Source: Flavobacterium channae (GTDB lineage Bacteria > Bacteroidota > Bacteroidia > Flavobacteriales > Flavobacteriaceae). From it: 64,000 nt of DNA. The notes under the pieces were generated by a model that was given only the letters and a program-made list of their open reading frames with translations, was not told the origin of the DNA and did no database searches. The stretch covers positions 2,170,001 to 2,234,000 of the forward strand of contig NZ_CP089096.1 in NCBI RefSeq assembly GCF_021172165.1, written 5' to 3'. Positions 52,748 to 63,019 of this stretch are shown piece after piece. Position numbers and translations under genes: made by a program. Within the stretch, counting starts at the first letter, position 1; every line of letters starts with the position of its first letter.

Positions 52748-53724
52748 TAGTCTAATGATTGGTTTTCTTGGTTCGCTAATTTAGAAATTTCAATATATTC
52801 TTTAGCCGAAATACTTCCATAATAAAAGTTCAACGGATTTACTCGTTCGCCATTTTTAAATACTTCATAATGCAAATGTGGTGCCTGGCTTCTACCCGTA
52901 CTTCCTACATAGCCAATAATATCACCTCTTTTCACACGTTGACCAGGTCTACAATTGTATTTACTCAAATGCGCGTACAATGTTTTATATCCAAATCCAT
53001 GATTCACTTCAATATGATTTCCATAACCTGATAACGATGCATCTGCTTTATAAACAACGCCATCACCAGTAGCATAAATTGGCGTTCCTGTTCTTGCTGT
53101 AAAATCCATTCCGTAATGAAACTTTCTAATTTTTGTAAATGGATCACTTCGATATCCATATCCCGAAGCCATTTGTTTTAAATCTTCGTTTTTGACAGGT
53201 TGAATTGCCGGAATTGCCGCTAATAATTTTTCTTTTTGCTTTGCTAAAGCCACAATTTCATCTAACGATTTTGATTGAATAACCAATTCTTTAGTTAAAA
53301 CATCTACTCGTTTTGTTGTATTTTCTATAAGTTCAGAATTGTTATACCCTTGCAAATCTTTGTATCGATTTACACCTCCAAAACCTGCTTTTCTTTCTTC
53401 TTCAGAAATTGGAGAGGTATTAAAGTAAATTCGATAAATATTGTTATCTCTATTTTCAATAGCAGCTAAAACTTCATTCATTAAGTCAATCTTCTTATTC
53501 AAAACTTTATAGTTTAAAGCTAACGCTTCAATTTCACGGGCTTGAATTTTATCTTTTGGAGTTTCAAAATAACTTGTATTGATAAGCAACAAGAAAATTA
53601 AGAATCCAAATAGTGCCGAAGACAATAAAAACAGAACAACATAACCAAATTTCTTCCTTTTTCTCGTCTGAATTCGTTTATACGCTAAATTTTCTGAATC
53701 GTAATAATATTTTACCTTCGACAT
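52747..53724 (-). CDS. M23-family metallopeptidase (murein endopeptidase-like)
   Basis: A 325-aa protein. It has one N-terminal membrane helix (YVVLFLLSSALFGFLIFLLLI), a coiled coil (about 60-175), and a C-terminal LytM/M23 domain with the Zn motif HYGMDF (His, Asp) and HLHYEVF, all ligands present. It probably hydrolyses peptidoglycan cross-links in the periplasm. First gene of the M23-MerR pair. Confidence 0.95.
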   Translation of the reverse strand: MSKVKYYYDSENLAYKRIQTRKRKKFGYVVLFLLSSALFGFLIFLLLINTSYFETPKDKIQAREIEALALNYKVLNKKIDLMNEVLAAIENRDNNIYRIYFNTSPISEEERKAGFGGVNRYKDLQGYNNSELIENTTKRVDVLTKELVIQSKSLDEIVALAKQKEKLLAAIPAIQPVKNEDLKQMASGYGYRSDPFTKIRKFHYGMDFTARTGTPIYATGDGVVYKADASLSGYGNHIEVNHGFGYKTLYAHLSKYNCRPGQRVKRGDIIGYVGSTGRSQAPHLHYEVFKNGERVNPLNFYYGSISAKEYIEISKLANQENQSLD

Positions 53725-53738
53725 AAATGAAAATATAC

Positions 53739-53746
53739 TATTTTTG
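53739..53746 (+). promoter_or_regulatory. -7 promoter box TATTTTTG upstream of the small ORF and alaS
   Basis: Exact TAnnTTTG on the plus strand, 46 bp before the 25-codon ORF and 154 bp before alaS. Confidence 0.45.
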
Positions 53747-53792
53747 TGCCAAATTTATTGGTTGACATAGGTTATACGAACAAATTTAAGAA

Positions 53793-53870
53793 ATGTTTCA
53801 TTTTAAAGCTATTTTATTTTTAGTTGGAATATTTTTTAAAATCATCGGTTTATTTTCCTCAAACCATTAA
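53793..53870 (+). CDS. 25-aa hydrophobic peptide in the alaS leader
   Basis: ATG at 53793 to TAA at 53868: MFHFKAILFLVGIFFKIIGL then FSSNH. A single hydrophobic helix with Lys and His at the ends. It sits between a consensus -7 box and alaS, 30 bp before the alaS start. Not enriched in Ala codons, so classic attenuation is unlikely; it could be a genuine membrane microprotein. Confidence 0.4.
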   Translation: MFHFKAILFLVGIFFKIIGLFSSNH

Positions 53871-53900
53871 ACAGTAAAAATCAGAACTAAATTATTGATA

Positions 53901-56537
53901 ATGAAATCGCAAGACATTCGTAAAGCATACCTTAACTTTTTTGAATCCAAAGGACATTTAATTGTTCCTTCTGCGCCAATCGTTTTAAAAGACGACCCAA
54001 CCTTAATGTTCAACAACTCGGGAATGGCACAATTCAAAGAATTTTTCTTAGGCAATGGAACTCCAAAAAGCCCAAGAATAGCCGACACGCAAAAATGTCT
54101 TCGTGTTTCAGGAAAACATAATGATTTAGAAGATGTAGGTTTTGATACTTACCATCACACGATGTTCGAAATGCTAGGAAACTGGTCTTTTGGCGATTAT
54201 TTCAAAAAAGAAGCATTGGCTTGGGCTTGGGAATTTCTTACCGAAGTTTTAAAGTTAGACAAAGACCGTTTGTATGTTTCTGTTTTTGAAGGAAATCCTG
54301 CTGAGAATGTTCCGTTTGACCAAGAAGCATTTGATATTTGGAAACAATATGTTTCTGAAGACCGAATCATCTTAGGAAATAAAAAAGATAACTTCTGGGA
54401 AATGGGAGATCAAGGTCCGTGTGGTCCTTGTTCGGAAATTCATATCGATTTAAGAACCGATGCAGAACGTGCTGCTGTTTCAGGAAGAGATTTAGTTAAT
54501 GCTGATCATCCGCAAGTAGTAGAAATTTGGAACAACGTATTCATGGAATTCAATCGTAAAGCTGATGGTTCTTTAGAAAAATTACCAGCACAACACGTTG
54601 ATACTGGAATGGGATTTGAGCGTTTGTGTATGGCAATGCAAAACGTAACTTCAAATTATGATACAGATGTTTTCACGCCGCTTATCGCAAAAGTTGAGGA
54701 AATTACGGGATTAAAATATACTTCAAACGAAGTTAAAAATATATCAGAAGAACAAAACAAAACGAATATTGCAATTCGTGTAATTGTAGATCACGTTCGT
54801 GCGGTAGCATTTGCTATTGCTGATGGACAATTGCCATCAAACACAGGTGCTGGTTACGTAATTCGAAGAATTTTACGTCGTGCTATTCGTTACGGATTTA
54901 CATTCTTAGGAACAAAAGAACCATTCATCAACAAGTTAGTTGAAGTGTTAGCGAATCAAATGGGTGAATTTTTCCCTGAGATTAAATCGCAACAACAATT
55001 GGTCACCAATGTAATCCGTGAAGAAGAAGCTTCTTTCTTACGAACTTTAGAGCATGGATTACAATTATTAGATAAAGTAGTTGCTGAAACAGCTGGAAAA
55101 GAAGTTTCGGGAGAAAAAGTATTCGAATTGTATGATACTTTTGGTTTCCCGAAAGACTTAACGGCTTTAATTTTAAAAGAAAAAGGTTATTCGTTCAATG
55201 AAACTGAGTTTGAATCAGAATTACAAAAACAAAAAGCACGTTCTCGTGCCGCTTCAGAAGTAACTACTGACGACTGGAAAGTTTTAATTGAAGGAAACGT
55301 AGAAACATTTGTTGGTTATGACCAAACGGAAAACAATGTTAAAATCACAAGAATCCGTAAAGTTGATTCTAAAAAAGATGGGGTTTTATACCAGATTGTT
55401 TTAGACGCTACACCATTCTATCCAGAAGGTGGTGGACAAGTTGGTGATAAAGGAACTTTAGTTTCGGCTAATGAAACCATCGAAATTATCGACACTAAAA
55501 AAGAAAACAACTTAATATTACATTTTGCAAAACAACTTCCTGAGAATTTGGAAGCTGGATTTGTAGCAAAAGTAAATACTGATTTAAGAACTTCGACTTC
55601 TAAAAATCACTCGGCTACGCATTTGATGCATTTGGCTTTAAGAACAATTTTAGGAACACATGTTGAACAAAAAGGTTCGTTAGTAAATCCAAATTATTTG
55701 CGTTTCGACTTTTCACACTTCTCTAAAGTAACGGATGAAGAATTACGTCAAGTAGAAGCAAGCGTAAATGCACAAATTGAAGCACAATTACAATTAGTAG
55801 AACATAGAAATATCCCAATCAAAGAAGCATTAGACAAAGGTGCAATGGCGTTGTTTGGTGAAAAATATGGCGATAATGTTCGTATGATTGAATTTGGAGA
55901 TAGTAAAGAATTATGTGGAGGAATTCACGTGAAAAATAGTGCTGACATTTGGCATTTCAAAATTGTTTCAGAAGGAGCTGTAGCTTCGGGCATTCGTCGT
56001 ATTGAAGCAATTACTGGTGATGCGGTGAAAGATTTTTATAAAAATCAAGAAGATACATTAGCTGAAATCAAAGAAGTATTAAAAAACCCTCAAGATACAA
56101 TGAAAGCTGTTGTTGCTTTACAAGACGACAATGCTAAATTGAAAAAACAAATTGAGCAATTATTAAAAGAAAAAGCAAAAAACCTTAAAGGTGAATTAGC
56201 CACTCAAATACAAGAAATAAACGGAGTTAAATTCTTAGCAACTCAGGTAGATTTAAACCCTGAAGGAGCAAAAGATTTGGCTTATGAATTAGGAAACAAC
56301 GAAACTAATTTATTCTTAGTTTTAGCTACTGCTGAAGAAGGAAAACCAATGTTAACTTGTTATGTTTCTAAAGAATTAGTAGCTAGTAAAAACCTAAACG
56401 CGGGACAAGTGGTTCGTGAACTAGGAAAATACATCCAAGGAGGTGGTGGTGGTCAACCTTTCTTTGCAACTGCTGGTGGTAAAAACGTTGACGGAATCAA
56501 AGAAGCACTTGAAAAAGCTGTTGAGTTTTTGAAATAG
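53901..56537 (+). CDS. alaS: Alanyl-tRNA synthetase
   Basis: An 878-aa AlaRS from the ATG at 53901 ([19 protein letters not shown]). Class II core with motif 2 region ([17 protein letters not shown]), tRNA-recognition helical part, editing domain with HSATHLMH and CGGIHV zinc-site residues, and C-Ala domain ([14 protein letters not shown]). Complete in length and motifs. Confidence 0.98.
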   Translation: MKSQDIRKAYLNFFESKGHLIVPSAPIVLKDDPTLMFNNSGMAQFKEFFLGNGTPKSPRIADTQKCLRVSGKHNDLEDVGFDTYHHTMFEMLGNWSFGDYFKKEALAWAWEFLTEVLKLDKDRLYVSVFEGNPAENVPFDQEAFDIWKQYVSEDRIILGNKKDNFWEMGDQGPCGPCSEIHIDLRTDAERAAVSGRDLVNADHPQVVEIWNNVFMEFNRKADGSLEKLPAQHVDTGMGFERLCMAMQNVTSNYDTDVFTPLIAKVEEITGLKYTSNEVKNISEEQNKTNIAIRVIVDHVRAVAFAIADGQLPSNTGAGYVIRRILRRAIRYGFTFLGTKEPFINKLVEVLANQMGEFFPEIKSQQQLVTNVIREEEASFLRTLEHGLQLLDKVVAETAGKEVSGEKVFELYDTFGFPKDLTALILKEKGYSFNETEFESELQKQKARSRAASEVTTDDWKVLIEGNVETFVGYDQTENNVKITRIRKVDSKKDGVLYQIVLDATPFYPEGGGQVGDKGTLVSANETIEIIDTKKENNLILHFAKQLPENLEAGFVAKVNTDLRTSTSKNHSATHLMHLALRTILGTHVEQKGSLVNPNYLRFDFSHFSKVTDEELRQVEASVNAQIEAQLQLVEHRNIPIKEALDKGAMALFGEKYGDNVRMIEFGDSKELCGGIHVKNSADIWHFKIVSEGAVASGIRRIEAITGDAVKDFYKNQEDTLAEIKEVLKNPQDTMKAVVALQDDNAKLKKQIEQLLKEKAKNLKGELATQIQEINGVKFLATQVDLNPEGAKDLAYELGNNETNLFLVLATAEEGKPMLTCYVSKELVASKNLNAGQVVRELGKYIQGGGGGQPFFATAGGKNVDGIKEALEKAVEFLK

Positions 56538-56554
56538 TAATAAAATTATATAAT

Positions 56555-56592
56555 AAAAAACCTACTCAACTCATAAGTTTTATAGGTTTTTT
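56555..56592 (+). terminator. Intrinsic terminator after alaS
   Basis: Stem AAAAAACCTA / TAGGTTTTTT with a nested small stem (AACT/AGTT) in the loop and a T tract. Confidence 0.75.
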
Positions 56593-56626
56593 TTTATATT
56601 AGCAACATAATTATCAAATTAAAAAA

Positions 56627-57358
56627 ATGAAAAAACTACTTTATCTTTTTAGTGCAGTTGCACTTACTTTAACGTCTTGTTCAAACGATGAAGATTCAAA
56701 CAACTCTTCAAGTTCGGTTTTATTAACTAAAATCATTGAAACCTTTGAAGACAACAGCACATTAACAACAGAATTCCAATATTCAGGAACTAAATTGGTT
56801 CGAATGACAGATGATGACGGACGTTTTGAATTTACTTACACAAACGATTTAATAACTCAAGTCAAGTACTACGAATCAAATACATTATTACAAACCGAAA
56901 CTTATCAGTATGATGGAAACGGGAAAGTAACTACCTACATTTTAATTGACAATATTGACACTGACTGGGGTAACAAAGAAACATATACTTATAATGCAAA
57001 CGGATCTGTATCTGTAAATTATTATTCTGGCGATGCATTCTCTCAGACTAATTTAGACAGAACTGCAACAATTACTTTTTCAAATGGTGAAGTAAACCAA
57101 ATTTCATTTTCAGATGGTAAAACAATAACATATTCATATGACGATAAAAACAACCCATTTAAAAATGTAACTGGATTTGATAAAATAAATTTTTGTAATC
57201 AAGAAGGTACTGGTGTATTACGTAATATTATTCAAGAAGATGACTCAACTGATTTTGAAGATATTTCTACAACATATACTTATAATAGTAATGATTATCC
57301 CGTTACATCAACTGAAACTGGATTTGAAGTAACTACTGCTCAATATTTTTATAATTAA
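56627..57358 (+). CDS. Hypothetical lipoprotein with YD-like repeats
   Basis: A 243-aa protein with a lipoprotein signal (MKKLLYLFSAVALTLTSC, Cys18). Repeated strands follow of the pattern TxxFxYxGxxL, YTNDLITQVKYYE, YQYDGNGKVTTY, YTYNANGSVSVNYY and YTYNSNDYPVTS, reminiscent of YD/RHS-like or DUF4595-type beta repeats. Outer-membrane or surface location inferred; function unknown. Confidence 0.85.
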   Translation: MKKLLYLFSAVALTLTSCSNDEDSNNSSSSVLLTKIIETFEDNSTLTTEFQYSGTKLVRMTDDDGRFEFTYTNDLITQVKYYESNTLLQTETYQYDGNGKVTTYILIDNIDTDWGNKETYTYNANGSVSVNYYSGDAFSQTNLDRTATITFSNGEVNQISFSDGKTITYSYDDKNNPFKNVTGFDKINFCNQEGTGVLRNIIQEDDSTDFEDISTTYTYNSNDYPVTSTETGFEVTTAQYFYN

Positions 57359-57365
57359 TTAGAAT

Positions 57366-57400
57366 AAAAAAATCCCGATAATTACTTATCGGGATTTTTT
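57366..57400. terminator. Bidirectional intrinsic terminator
   Basis: Perfect 14-bp stem AAAAAATCCCGATA / TATCGGGATTTTTT between convergent genes. Confidence 0.92.
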
Positions 57401-57401
57401 T

Positions 57402-59147
57402 TTATTTTCTCTCACCTATTTGTTGGCGCCACATAGCATAATACAATCCTTTTTCGGCCACTAAGTCATCATGTTTACCTTCCTCGATGATTTTACCTTG
57501 CTCTAAAACAAAAATTCTATCGGCATGCATAACCGTAGACAATCGATGAGCAATTAAAACCGTAATTCTACTATGATCTGAAATTGCTCGAATCGTTTCA
57601 TTAATTTCTTCTTCCGTTATAGAATCTAAAGCCGAAGTTGCCTCATCAAAAATTAATAAATTAGGATTTCGTAGAATAGCTCTTGCGATCGACAAACGTT
57701 GTTTTTCTCCTCCTGAAACTTTTATTCCTCCTTCACCAATTGTAGAATTCAAACCATCATCGGCACGATCTAAAAGCTTTTGACAACTCGCTTTTTTCAT
57801 TACATCATACAATTCTTCATCAGTTGCATTTGGCTTTACAAACAACAAGTTTTCTCTAATAGTTCCTGAGAACAACTGAGCATCTTGCGTTACAAATCCC
57901 AATTGCTTTCTTAAATCTAACAAGTCAATTTCTTTAGAATCGGTGTTATTATACAAAACCTGTCCTTCTTGTGGTGGATATAATCCAACTAATAGTTTTA
58001 CCAAAGTTGTTTTTCCTGAACCTGATGGACCAACAAAAGCAACGGTTTCCCCTTTTTTGATATTGAAGTTGATATTCTCAACAGCTTTTTGTCCGGCTGT
58101 TTTATGTTGGAAAGAAACATTTGAGAAATGCAAATGTGTAATTGCTCCAATATTCTTAGGATTACTAGGACGAAATTCTTTTGGAGCATTTAACAAGGCT
58201 TTAAAGTTCTCCATTGAAACTTTTGTTTCATTTAGCGTAATGATAAAATTACCCAATTCTTGAAGTGGTCCAAAAATAAAGAAGGTAAAGAAAACCATAG
58301 TTAGCAAATCGCCAACCAAAATTTTCTCTCCGAATAAGAAATAATACAAGGTAAAAACAACACAGGTTCTTAAAAAGTGAACAGTTGTTCCTTGAATAAA
58401 ACTCAAACTTCGAATAAATCTTATTTTTTGCAATTCAAGTTGTAAAATTTTAAGCGTATTTAGATTTAAACGTTTTTCTTCTTGTTGGGTTAATCCTAAA
58501 CTTTTTACCAACTCGATGTTACGTAAACTTTCTGTTGTAGAACCTGCCAAAGAATTGGTTTGCGTTACAATTTTCCGAGAAACAACTTTAATTTTCTTTC
58601 CTAAATACGAACTTACTAAAGCAATAATTGGAGCAGTAACTAAAAATATCAAAGATATTCTTGAGTCAATTTTAGCCACGTAAACAATTACAAAAACAAA
58701 TCCGATTATAGTTTGAAAAATTAATGAAATAGAAAGAGTAATTAACTTTTCAGAATCGGAACGAACCTTTGTTAACTTACTTAATGTTTCACCACTTCGT
58801 TGGTCTTCAAATTCCTCAAACGGCAAGTCTAATGATTTCTTGATACCATCTGTGTACATTTCGGCACCCGTTCTTTGAATAACAATATTGGTAAAATAAT
58901 CTTGGAAATTTTTGGTGATTCGAGAAATCATAGCGGCACCAAGTGACAATCCCAACCAAAAAGAAACGGCTTTAATAAAACCCATTTCGTTTCCTTTGTA
59001 TTTTGCCAAGCCAACACCACAATCTTGCATTAATTTACCAGTGATAATTGAATCGGACAAACTAAAACAAATATTAATTGTAGCCATTACCAAAGCAAAA
59101 AACAATAAAAGTTTGTGCTTAATAATGTAAGAATATAGTAATTTCAT
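57402..59147 (-). CDS. ABC exporter, fused permease-ATPase (MsbA-like)
   Basis: A 581-aa half-transporter from the ATG at 59147; an extension uses a TTG. Six-helix ABC membrane domain (about 1-310), then an ATPase with Walker A GPSGSGKT, Q-loop VTQDAQLFSGTIREN, signature VSGGEKQRLSIARAIL, Walker B LLIFDEATSALD and H-loop IAHRLS. A homodimer is likely. The substrate could be lipid, peptide or drug; not determinable here. Confidence 0.94.
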   Translation of the reverse strand: MKLLYSYIIKHKLLLFFALVMATINICFSLSDSIITGKLMQDCGVGLAKYKGNEMGFIKAVSFWLGLSLGAAMISRITKNFQDYFTNIVIQRTGAEMYTDGIKKSLDLPFEEFEDQRSGETLSKLTKVRSDSEKLITLSISLIFQTIIGFVFVIVYVAKIDSRISLIFLVTAPIIALVSSYLGKKIKVVSRKIVTQTNSLAGSTTESLRNIELVKSLGLTQQEEKRLNLNTLKILQLELQKIRFIRSLSFIQGTTVHFLRTCVVFTLYYFLFGEKILVGDLLTMVFFTFFIFGPLQELGNFIITLNETKVSMENFKALLNAPKEFRPSNPKNIGAITHLHFSNVSFQHKTAGQKAVENINFNIKKGETVAFVGPSGSGKTTLVKLLVGLYPPQEGQVLYNNTDSKEIDLLDLRKQLGFVTQDAQLFSGTIRENLLFVKPNATDEELYDVMKKASCQKLLDRADDGLNSTIGEGGIKVSGGEKQRLSIARAILRNPNLLIFDEATSALDSITEEEINETIRAISDHSRITVLIAHRLSTVMHADRIFVLEQGKIIEEGKHDDLVAEKGLYYAMWRQQIGERK

Positions 59148-59236
59148 AAAGTGCAATTTTTGAAATGCAAAAATAGTGATAATAACAATTGAAAAAGTAG
59201 CCGCAATTCATTAAATGGTTTTGGAATAAAAATCAG

Positions 59237-59244
59237 TATTTTTG
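59237..59244 (+). promoter_or_regulatory. -7 promoter box TATTTTTG for the GSCFA gene
   Basis: Exact TAnnTTTG, 15 bp before the ATG at 59260. It overlaps the longer ORF start. Confidence 0.6.
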
Positions 59245-59259
59245 AATAAAATATCTTGT

Positions 59260-60222
59260 ATGCAATTCAGAACACAAATACCGATTTCTAAAAGTGAAAA
59301 TCCAATTAACTATACTTCAAAAATAGTGTTGTTAGGTTCTTGTTTTGCTGAAAACATAGGAGATAAGTTTCAATACTTTAAATTTCAAACCATTGTTAAT
59401 CCTTTTGGAATTATATTCAATGCGGTTTCATTAGAAAAACTAATTCGCAGAAGTGTCACAAAAAGTTATTTTACTGAAGAAGATGTTTTTTTTCATAACA
59501 ATTTGTGGCATTGTTTTGAAGTACATTCTGAATTATCACATCCTGATAAAGAAGTGTTTTTAAAATCGCTAAATCATTTAATCTATTCAACTCATCAACA
59601 ATTAAAGGATGCAACTCATATAATTATTACACTAGGAACATCTTGGGTGTATCGACTTCGACAAGCTCAGTCTGACAGAAACGGAATAGTTGCCAATTGC
59701 CATAAAGTACCACAAAAAGAATTCACAAAAGAATTACTTACTACAGAACAGACCGAGGAAAGCTTGAAAAATTGCATTTCATTAATACATGCTATTAATC
59801 CGAATTGTAATTTTACATTCACGGTTTCGCCTGTTCGTCATATAAAAGATGGTTTTACAGAAAACACATTGAGTAAAGCACATTTAATTTCGGCTGTTCA
59901 TAAAATTATCAAAAACAATCAATTGGTTAATTATTTCCCAGCCTACGAAATTATGATGGACGAATTGCGCGATTATCGTTTTTATGCAGAAGATATGCTG
60001 CATCCGAATCAAACTGCAATCGATTATATTTGGATTCAATTCTTTGAAAATTATGTTTCTGAATCAGTGTTTGGGTTGATGAATGAAATTTGTTCTATTC
60101 AAAAAGGATTGCAACATCGTCCGTTTAATCCGAATACAGAAAGTCATCAGAAATTCTTAAATCAACTCGATTTAAAAATCAAAGCCATTAAAAATCAATA
60201 TCCTTTTATAAAATTTTGTTAA
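59260..60222 (+). CDS. GSCFA-domain protein
   Basis: A 320-aa protein from the ATG at 59260 (MQFRTQIPIS). The diagnostic GSCFAENIGDKF is near residues 26-37. The SGNH-like continuation has NPFGIIFNA, HIIITLGTSWVYR, FTVSPVRHIKDG, and DMLHPNQTAIDYIW with the Asp/His pair expected of SGNH hydrolases. A Ser in GSCF would be the nucleophile. Probable esterase or lipase-like enzyme with unknown substrate. Confidence 0.92.
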   Translation: MQFRTQIPISKSENPINYTSKIVLLGSCFAENIGDKFQYFKFQTIVNPFGIIFNAVSLEKLIRRSVTKSYFTEEDVFFHNNLWHCFEVHSELSHPDKEVFLKSLNHLIYSTHQQLKDATHIIITLGTSWVYRLRQAQSDRNGIVANCHKVPQKEFTKELLTTEQTEESLKNCISLIHAINPNCNFTFTVSPVRHIKDGFTENTLSKAHLISAVHKIIKNNQLVNYFPAYEIMMDELRDYRFYAEDMLHPNQTAIDYIWIQFFENYVSESVFGLMNEICSIQKGLQHRPFNPNTESHQKFLNQLDLKIKAIKNQYPFIKFC

Positions 60223-60271
60223 AATACGTCAATTGTCGTATTTCAGAAGTTTTCGTTTTTTATGAATTTTG
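60222..60271 (+). promoter_or_regulatory. Shared regulon motif 4 plus -7-like box, upstream of the YbjN-like operon
   Basis: AAATACGTC, AATT, GTCGTATTT at 60222-60243, the most symmetric member. Exactly 20 nt later is GAATTTTG (60264-60271), then 30 nt to the ATG at 60302. This spacing equals that at the OmpA promoter. It implies that the frame start at 60262 lies upstream of the transcript start. Confidence 0.72.
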
Positions 60272-60780
60272 ATTTATCAATAATTATAAAAAATCACTCT
60301 TATGAAAACTTTAAAATTATCCTCGTTTTTTATCTATTTGTTTTATTCTTTTCTGTTCAATTCGCAACAGCTCAAAAATTAGTTAATGCATCGGAAGTTA
60401 CACCATCTTTATTAAAAGAAACTTGCGACAATGCTTATATAGAAGTATTAGAGGTTAAGGACACTTATATAAAAATTAAAAACACCTATAGTGTTTATCT
60501 TGATATTGACGCCAACAAAAGATTCGTAACCTTTAGTAGCGTTTATAATCTTGTAGATGGTACTTCAAAAAAAGATGCTTTAGAATTAGTAAACAAATTA
60601 AATGCTGAAGTAGCGTTAATTAAAGTTTACTATTCAGAAAGTACAAACACCATTACTTATTTCTATTATTTTTGGACGGAAGGCGGATTTACACAAAAAT
60701 CCTTAATTAGTTCTTTACGCCTTTATAAAACAGCATTGGATTTATCTTTAGATAAAGATACAGGTAAACTTATTAAATAA
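60262..60780 (+). CDS. YbjN-like secreted protein; start region probably frameshifted
   Basis: The open frame gives 172 aa with a signal-like stretch (IILVFYLFVLFFSVQFATAQ). The mature domain resembles YbjN (TPSLLKETCDNAYIEVLEVK, YSVYLDIDANKRFVTFSSVY, LVNKLNAEVALIKVYYSES). The ATG at 60262 lies inside the -7 box region. A better placed ATG at 60302 reads MKTLKLSSFF in another frame and stops after 26 codons. One extra T in the T6 run at 60326-60331 would join it to this frame as MKTLKLSSFFYLFVLFFSVQ followed by FATAQ, a perfect signal peptide. So either this strain has a 1-nt deletion or the sequence has an error. First gene of a three-gene secreted-protein operon. Confidence 0.7.
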   Translation: MNFDLSIIIKNHSYENFKIILVFYLFVLFFSVQFATAQKLVNASEVTPSLLKETCDNAYIEVLEVKDTYIKIKNTYSVYLDIDANKRFVTFSSVYNLVDGTSKKDALELVNKLNAEVALIKVYYSESTNTITYFYYFWTEGGFTQKSLISSLRLYKTALDLSLDKDTGKLIK

Positions 60781-60788
60781 AAATATTT

Positions 60789-61160
60789 ATGAAAATAAGA
60801 ATCGCCTTTGTATTGCTTGTGATTAATCTTTTTTACAGCGAATCAATATGGTCTCAAAGACCTGTTCTTACAGACGAAGAAACTGTTTCAGAAATGGTTA
60901 TATCCGAAATGCACGAAGTATTTCAATCTCCTGATTTTATTAAAAAGAAAAACAAGAAATTTTCTGAAGTAACAGGCGACATGACTATTGACATTACTGT
61001 AATTCAGAGCGGAAAAGTTGCTACTTTTTTCAAAGTAGATAGCACAATCAAAGACATCGATTTTATCAACTTTATGTCGGAATACATTCTTACTCACAAA
61101 TTCAAATTCAAATTAGAGAAGAAAAAAAGATACAAAATTAGATACAACATTACATTTTAA
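60789..61160 (+). CDS. Hypothetical secreted protein
   Basis: A 123-aa protein with a signal peptide (MKIRIAFVLLVINLFYSESIW, then SQ). The small alpha/beta body (MTIDITVIQSGKVATFFKVD, FMSEYILTHKFKFKLEKKKRYKI) is vaguely like a TonB C-terminal-type domain in strand pattern. It starts 8 bp after the YbjN-like gene and precedes the propeller gene by 17 bp; one operon. Family unknown. Confidence 0.75.
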   Translation: MKIRIAFVLLVINLFYSESIWSQRPVLTDEETVSEMVISEMHEVFQSPDFIKKKNKKFSEVTGDMTIDITVIQSGKVATFFKVDSTIKDIDFINFMSEYILTHKFKFKLEKKKRYKIRYNITF

Positions 61161-61177
61161 CACTAAAAACTAAACTC

Positions 61178-62992
61178 ATGAAAAAATCAATTATTATGTA
61201 TTCTCTCCTTGTAGCAATAGTAGGAACTACTCCTGCAACTGCTCAATTTGGGAAGTTATTAGACAAAGTAAAAGGAAGTGGAGGTTCAAAAAAATCAGGA
61301 AGTCTTACTACGGTTTGGGAATCAGAATTTGGAAACAAAGCCACTCGATTAGCTGTAAACAACAATGATGGCTCTTATATTTTAGGAACTGATGACAACT
61401 CTGCTTCAGTATTAAATGGTGAAGGAAAGCTAATTTGGAATGGCGATTACAAAAATATTACCACCAACAAAACGAATAAATGTGAATTTCAATTCGTTAT
61501 TTGGAAAGATAATGGAGGTTATTTGTTCTTGTTTGACGAAAGAAAAATGGGAACTGACCGAGTTGCTGTAATTGATATTGCTTCAGGAAAAGAATTATGG
61601 AATTCAGAACAATACCAAAATTTACTTCCAAAAGGAACAAAATCGGAAGACGGTGCTGACCAAGGGGAATTAGAAACTGTAAAATACATTTACGAATTGG
61701 ATGCGTTTTTAATTTCTCAAAAAGCTTCTGTAATTTTAGTAAAAGCCAATACGGGAGAAAAAATTTGGGAAACCAATCGTTTCAAAGGTGGTGTTGGAAA
61801 ATACATTTACGATGCTAAAAAGAATGAAATCATCATGGTGAACTTTAAACCAACGGCTTTAGGAGCTTTGTTTGCAGGTTTCAAAAATCAGATGGTGAAA
61901 TTAAACGCGAATAATGGTGAAATCATTTGGGAAAACACTTTCATGGGAACGGTAGAAAAAGAATTAGTTACCAGAAGAGCCATCTTAGATTTATGGATTA
62001 AAGGTGATAAAGTTTACATGTATTTGGATGGATTACAAGTTTTCAATATCAATACAGGACAAAAACTTTGGGAATCGATCTATGAAAACGACATGGATGG
62101 TGGCAACGGAGGCATGTTCTCTAACACAACGCAAAAAAAATATTACAGAACAATTGCTGATCCATTATTTACAAACAATGCGGTTTACATTGTAATGTTA
62201 GGTGGAAGGGACCGAGCTAAATACGTTCAAAAACATGATTTAGAAAGTGGTAAAATCATGTGGACTTCTGAAAAAATTACAGGTGCTTTTTCTATGCCAA
62301 ATATCTACAGATCGGGGGATAAAGTAATTGTTCAAGTTGGAGGAAAAGTACAAGTTCAAGAGTACAGAAAAGAACAACAACCAAATATTTATGGAGGAAC
62401 TTACACTTCACTTGTTCCTTACATTTACTGGGATTATAAAGCGCAAAAAAATAGCTTAATAGCAATTGATGACAAAACAGGAACTACTTCATGGCGTTCT
62501 GAAAGATTTGACAAACGTATTACAGATTTCATTATTCATGAAAATAAAAATGTTTTTGTTGGAGATGGCGATCAATTCTATTGCTATGACATTGCTTCGG
62601 GAAAACAAATTTTTGATGTAAAACATAACGATGCTGGTGTTGGAAAAGCAAAAGACGTAATTGATTTTGGAGAAACTGTGGTAGTTTTATCTGAAAAAGG
62701 ATTAGCATCATACAACAAAAAAGATGGTTCAAGAGCTTATGCAACTGAGAAAATTAAAGGAGTAGATTATTTCTATGATGTTAACGGAAACTACTTCTTA
62801 CGCGACCAAAGAAACAGCAAAAACATTCTTCATGCAATTGATATGACAAATGGCGACACCAAAGGTTCTGTTCAATCGAAAGGAAAAGGTGGAAGTCCAA
62901 AATACGGTGACGGTTTAGACATTACCGAAGATGGAGAATTCATTTTTGCTTTCAAAGGCAAAAAAGTTGAGAAGATAAAAGTGAATAATTAA
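61178..62992 (+). CDS. PQQ-like beta-propeller secreted protein
   Basis: A 604-aa protein with a signal peptide (MKKSIIMYSLLVAIVGTTPA, then TAQ). It has successive PQQ-type propeller blades (GEGKLIWNGDYKN, ASGKELWNSEQYQ, NTGEKIWETNRF, NNGEIIWENTF, NTGQKLWESIYEN, ESGKIMWTSEKI, KTGTTSWRSERF). Such propellers serve as scaffolds; no enzyme residues are evident. Third gene of the operon under motif 4. A terminator follows. Confidence 0.9.
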   Translation: MKKSIIMYSLLVAIVGTTPATAQFGKLLDKVKGSGGSKKSGSLTTVWESEFGNKATRLAVNNNDGSYILGTDDNSASVLNGEGKLIWNGDYKNITTNKTNKCEFQFVIWKDNGGYLFLFDERKMGTDRVAVIDIASGKELWNSEQYQNLLPKGTKSEDGADQGELETVKYIYELDAFLISQKASVILVKANTGEKIWETNRFKGGVGKYIYDAKKNEIIMVNFKPTALGALFAGFKNQMVKLNANNGEIIWENTFMGTVEKELVTRRAILDLWIKGDKVYMYLDGLQVFNINTGQKLWESIYENDMDGGNGGMFSNTTQKKYYRTIADPLFTNNAVYIVMLGGRDRAKYVQKHDLESGKIMWTSEKITGAFSMPNIYRSGDKVIVQVGGKVQVQEYRKEQQPNIYGGTYTSLVPYIYWDYKAQKNSLIAIDDKTGTTSWRSERFDKRITDFIIHENKNVFVGDGDQFYCYDIASGKQIFDVKHNDAGVGKAKDVIDFGETVVVLSEKGLASYNKKDGSRAYATEKIKGVDYFYDVNGNYFLRDQRNSKNILHAIDMTNGDTKGSVQSKGKGGSPKYGDGLDITEDGEFIFAFKGKKVEKIKVNN

Positions 62993-63019
62993 TTTGTTTT
63001 TTTTATAGTTTGATTACCG

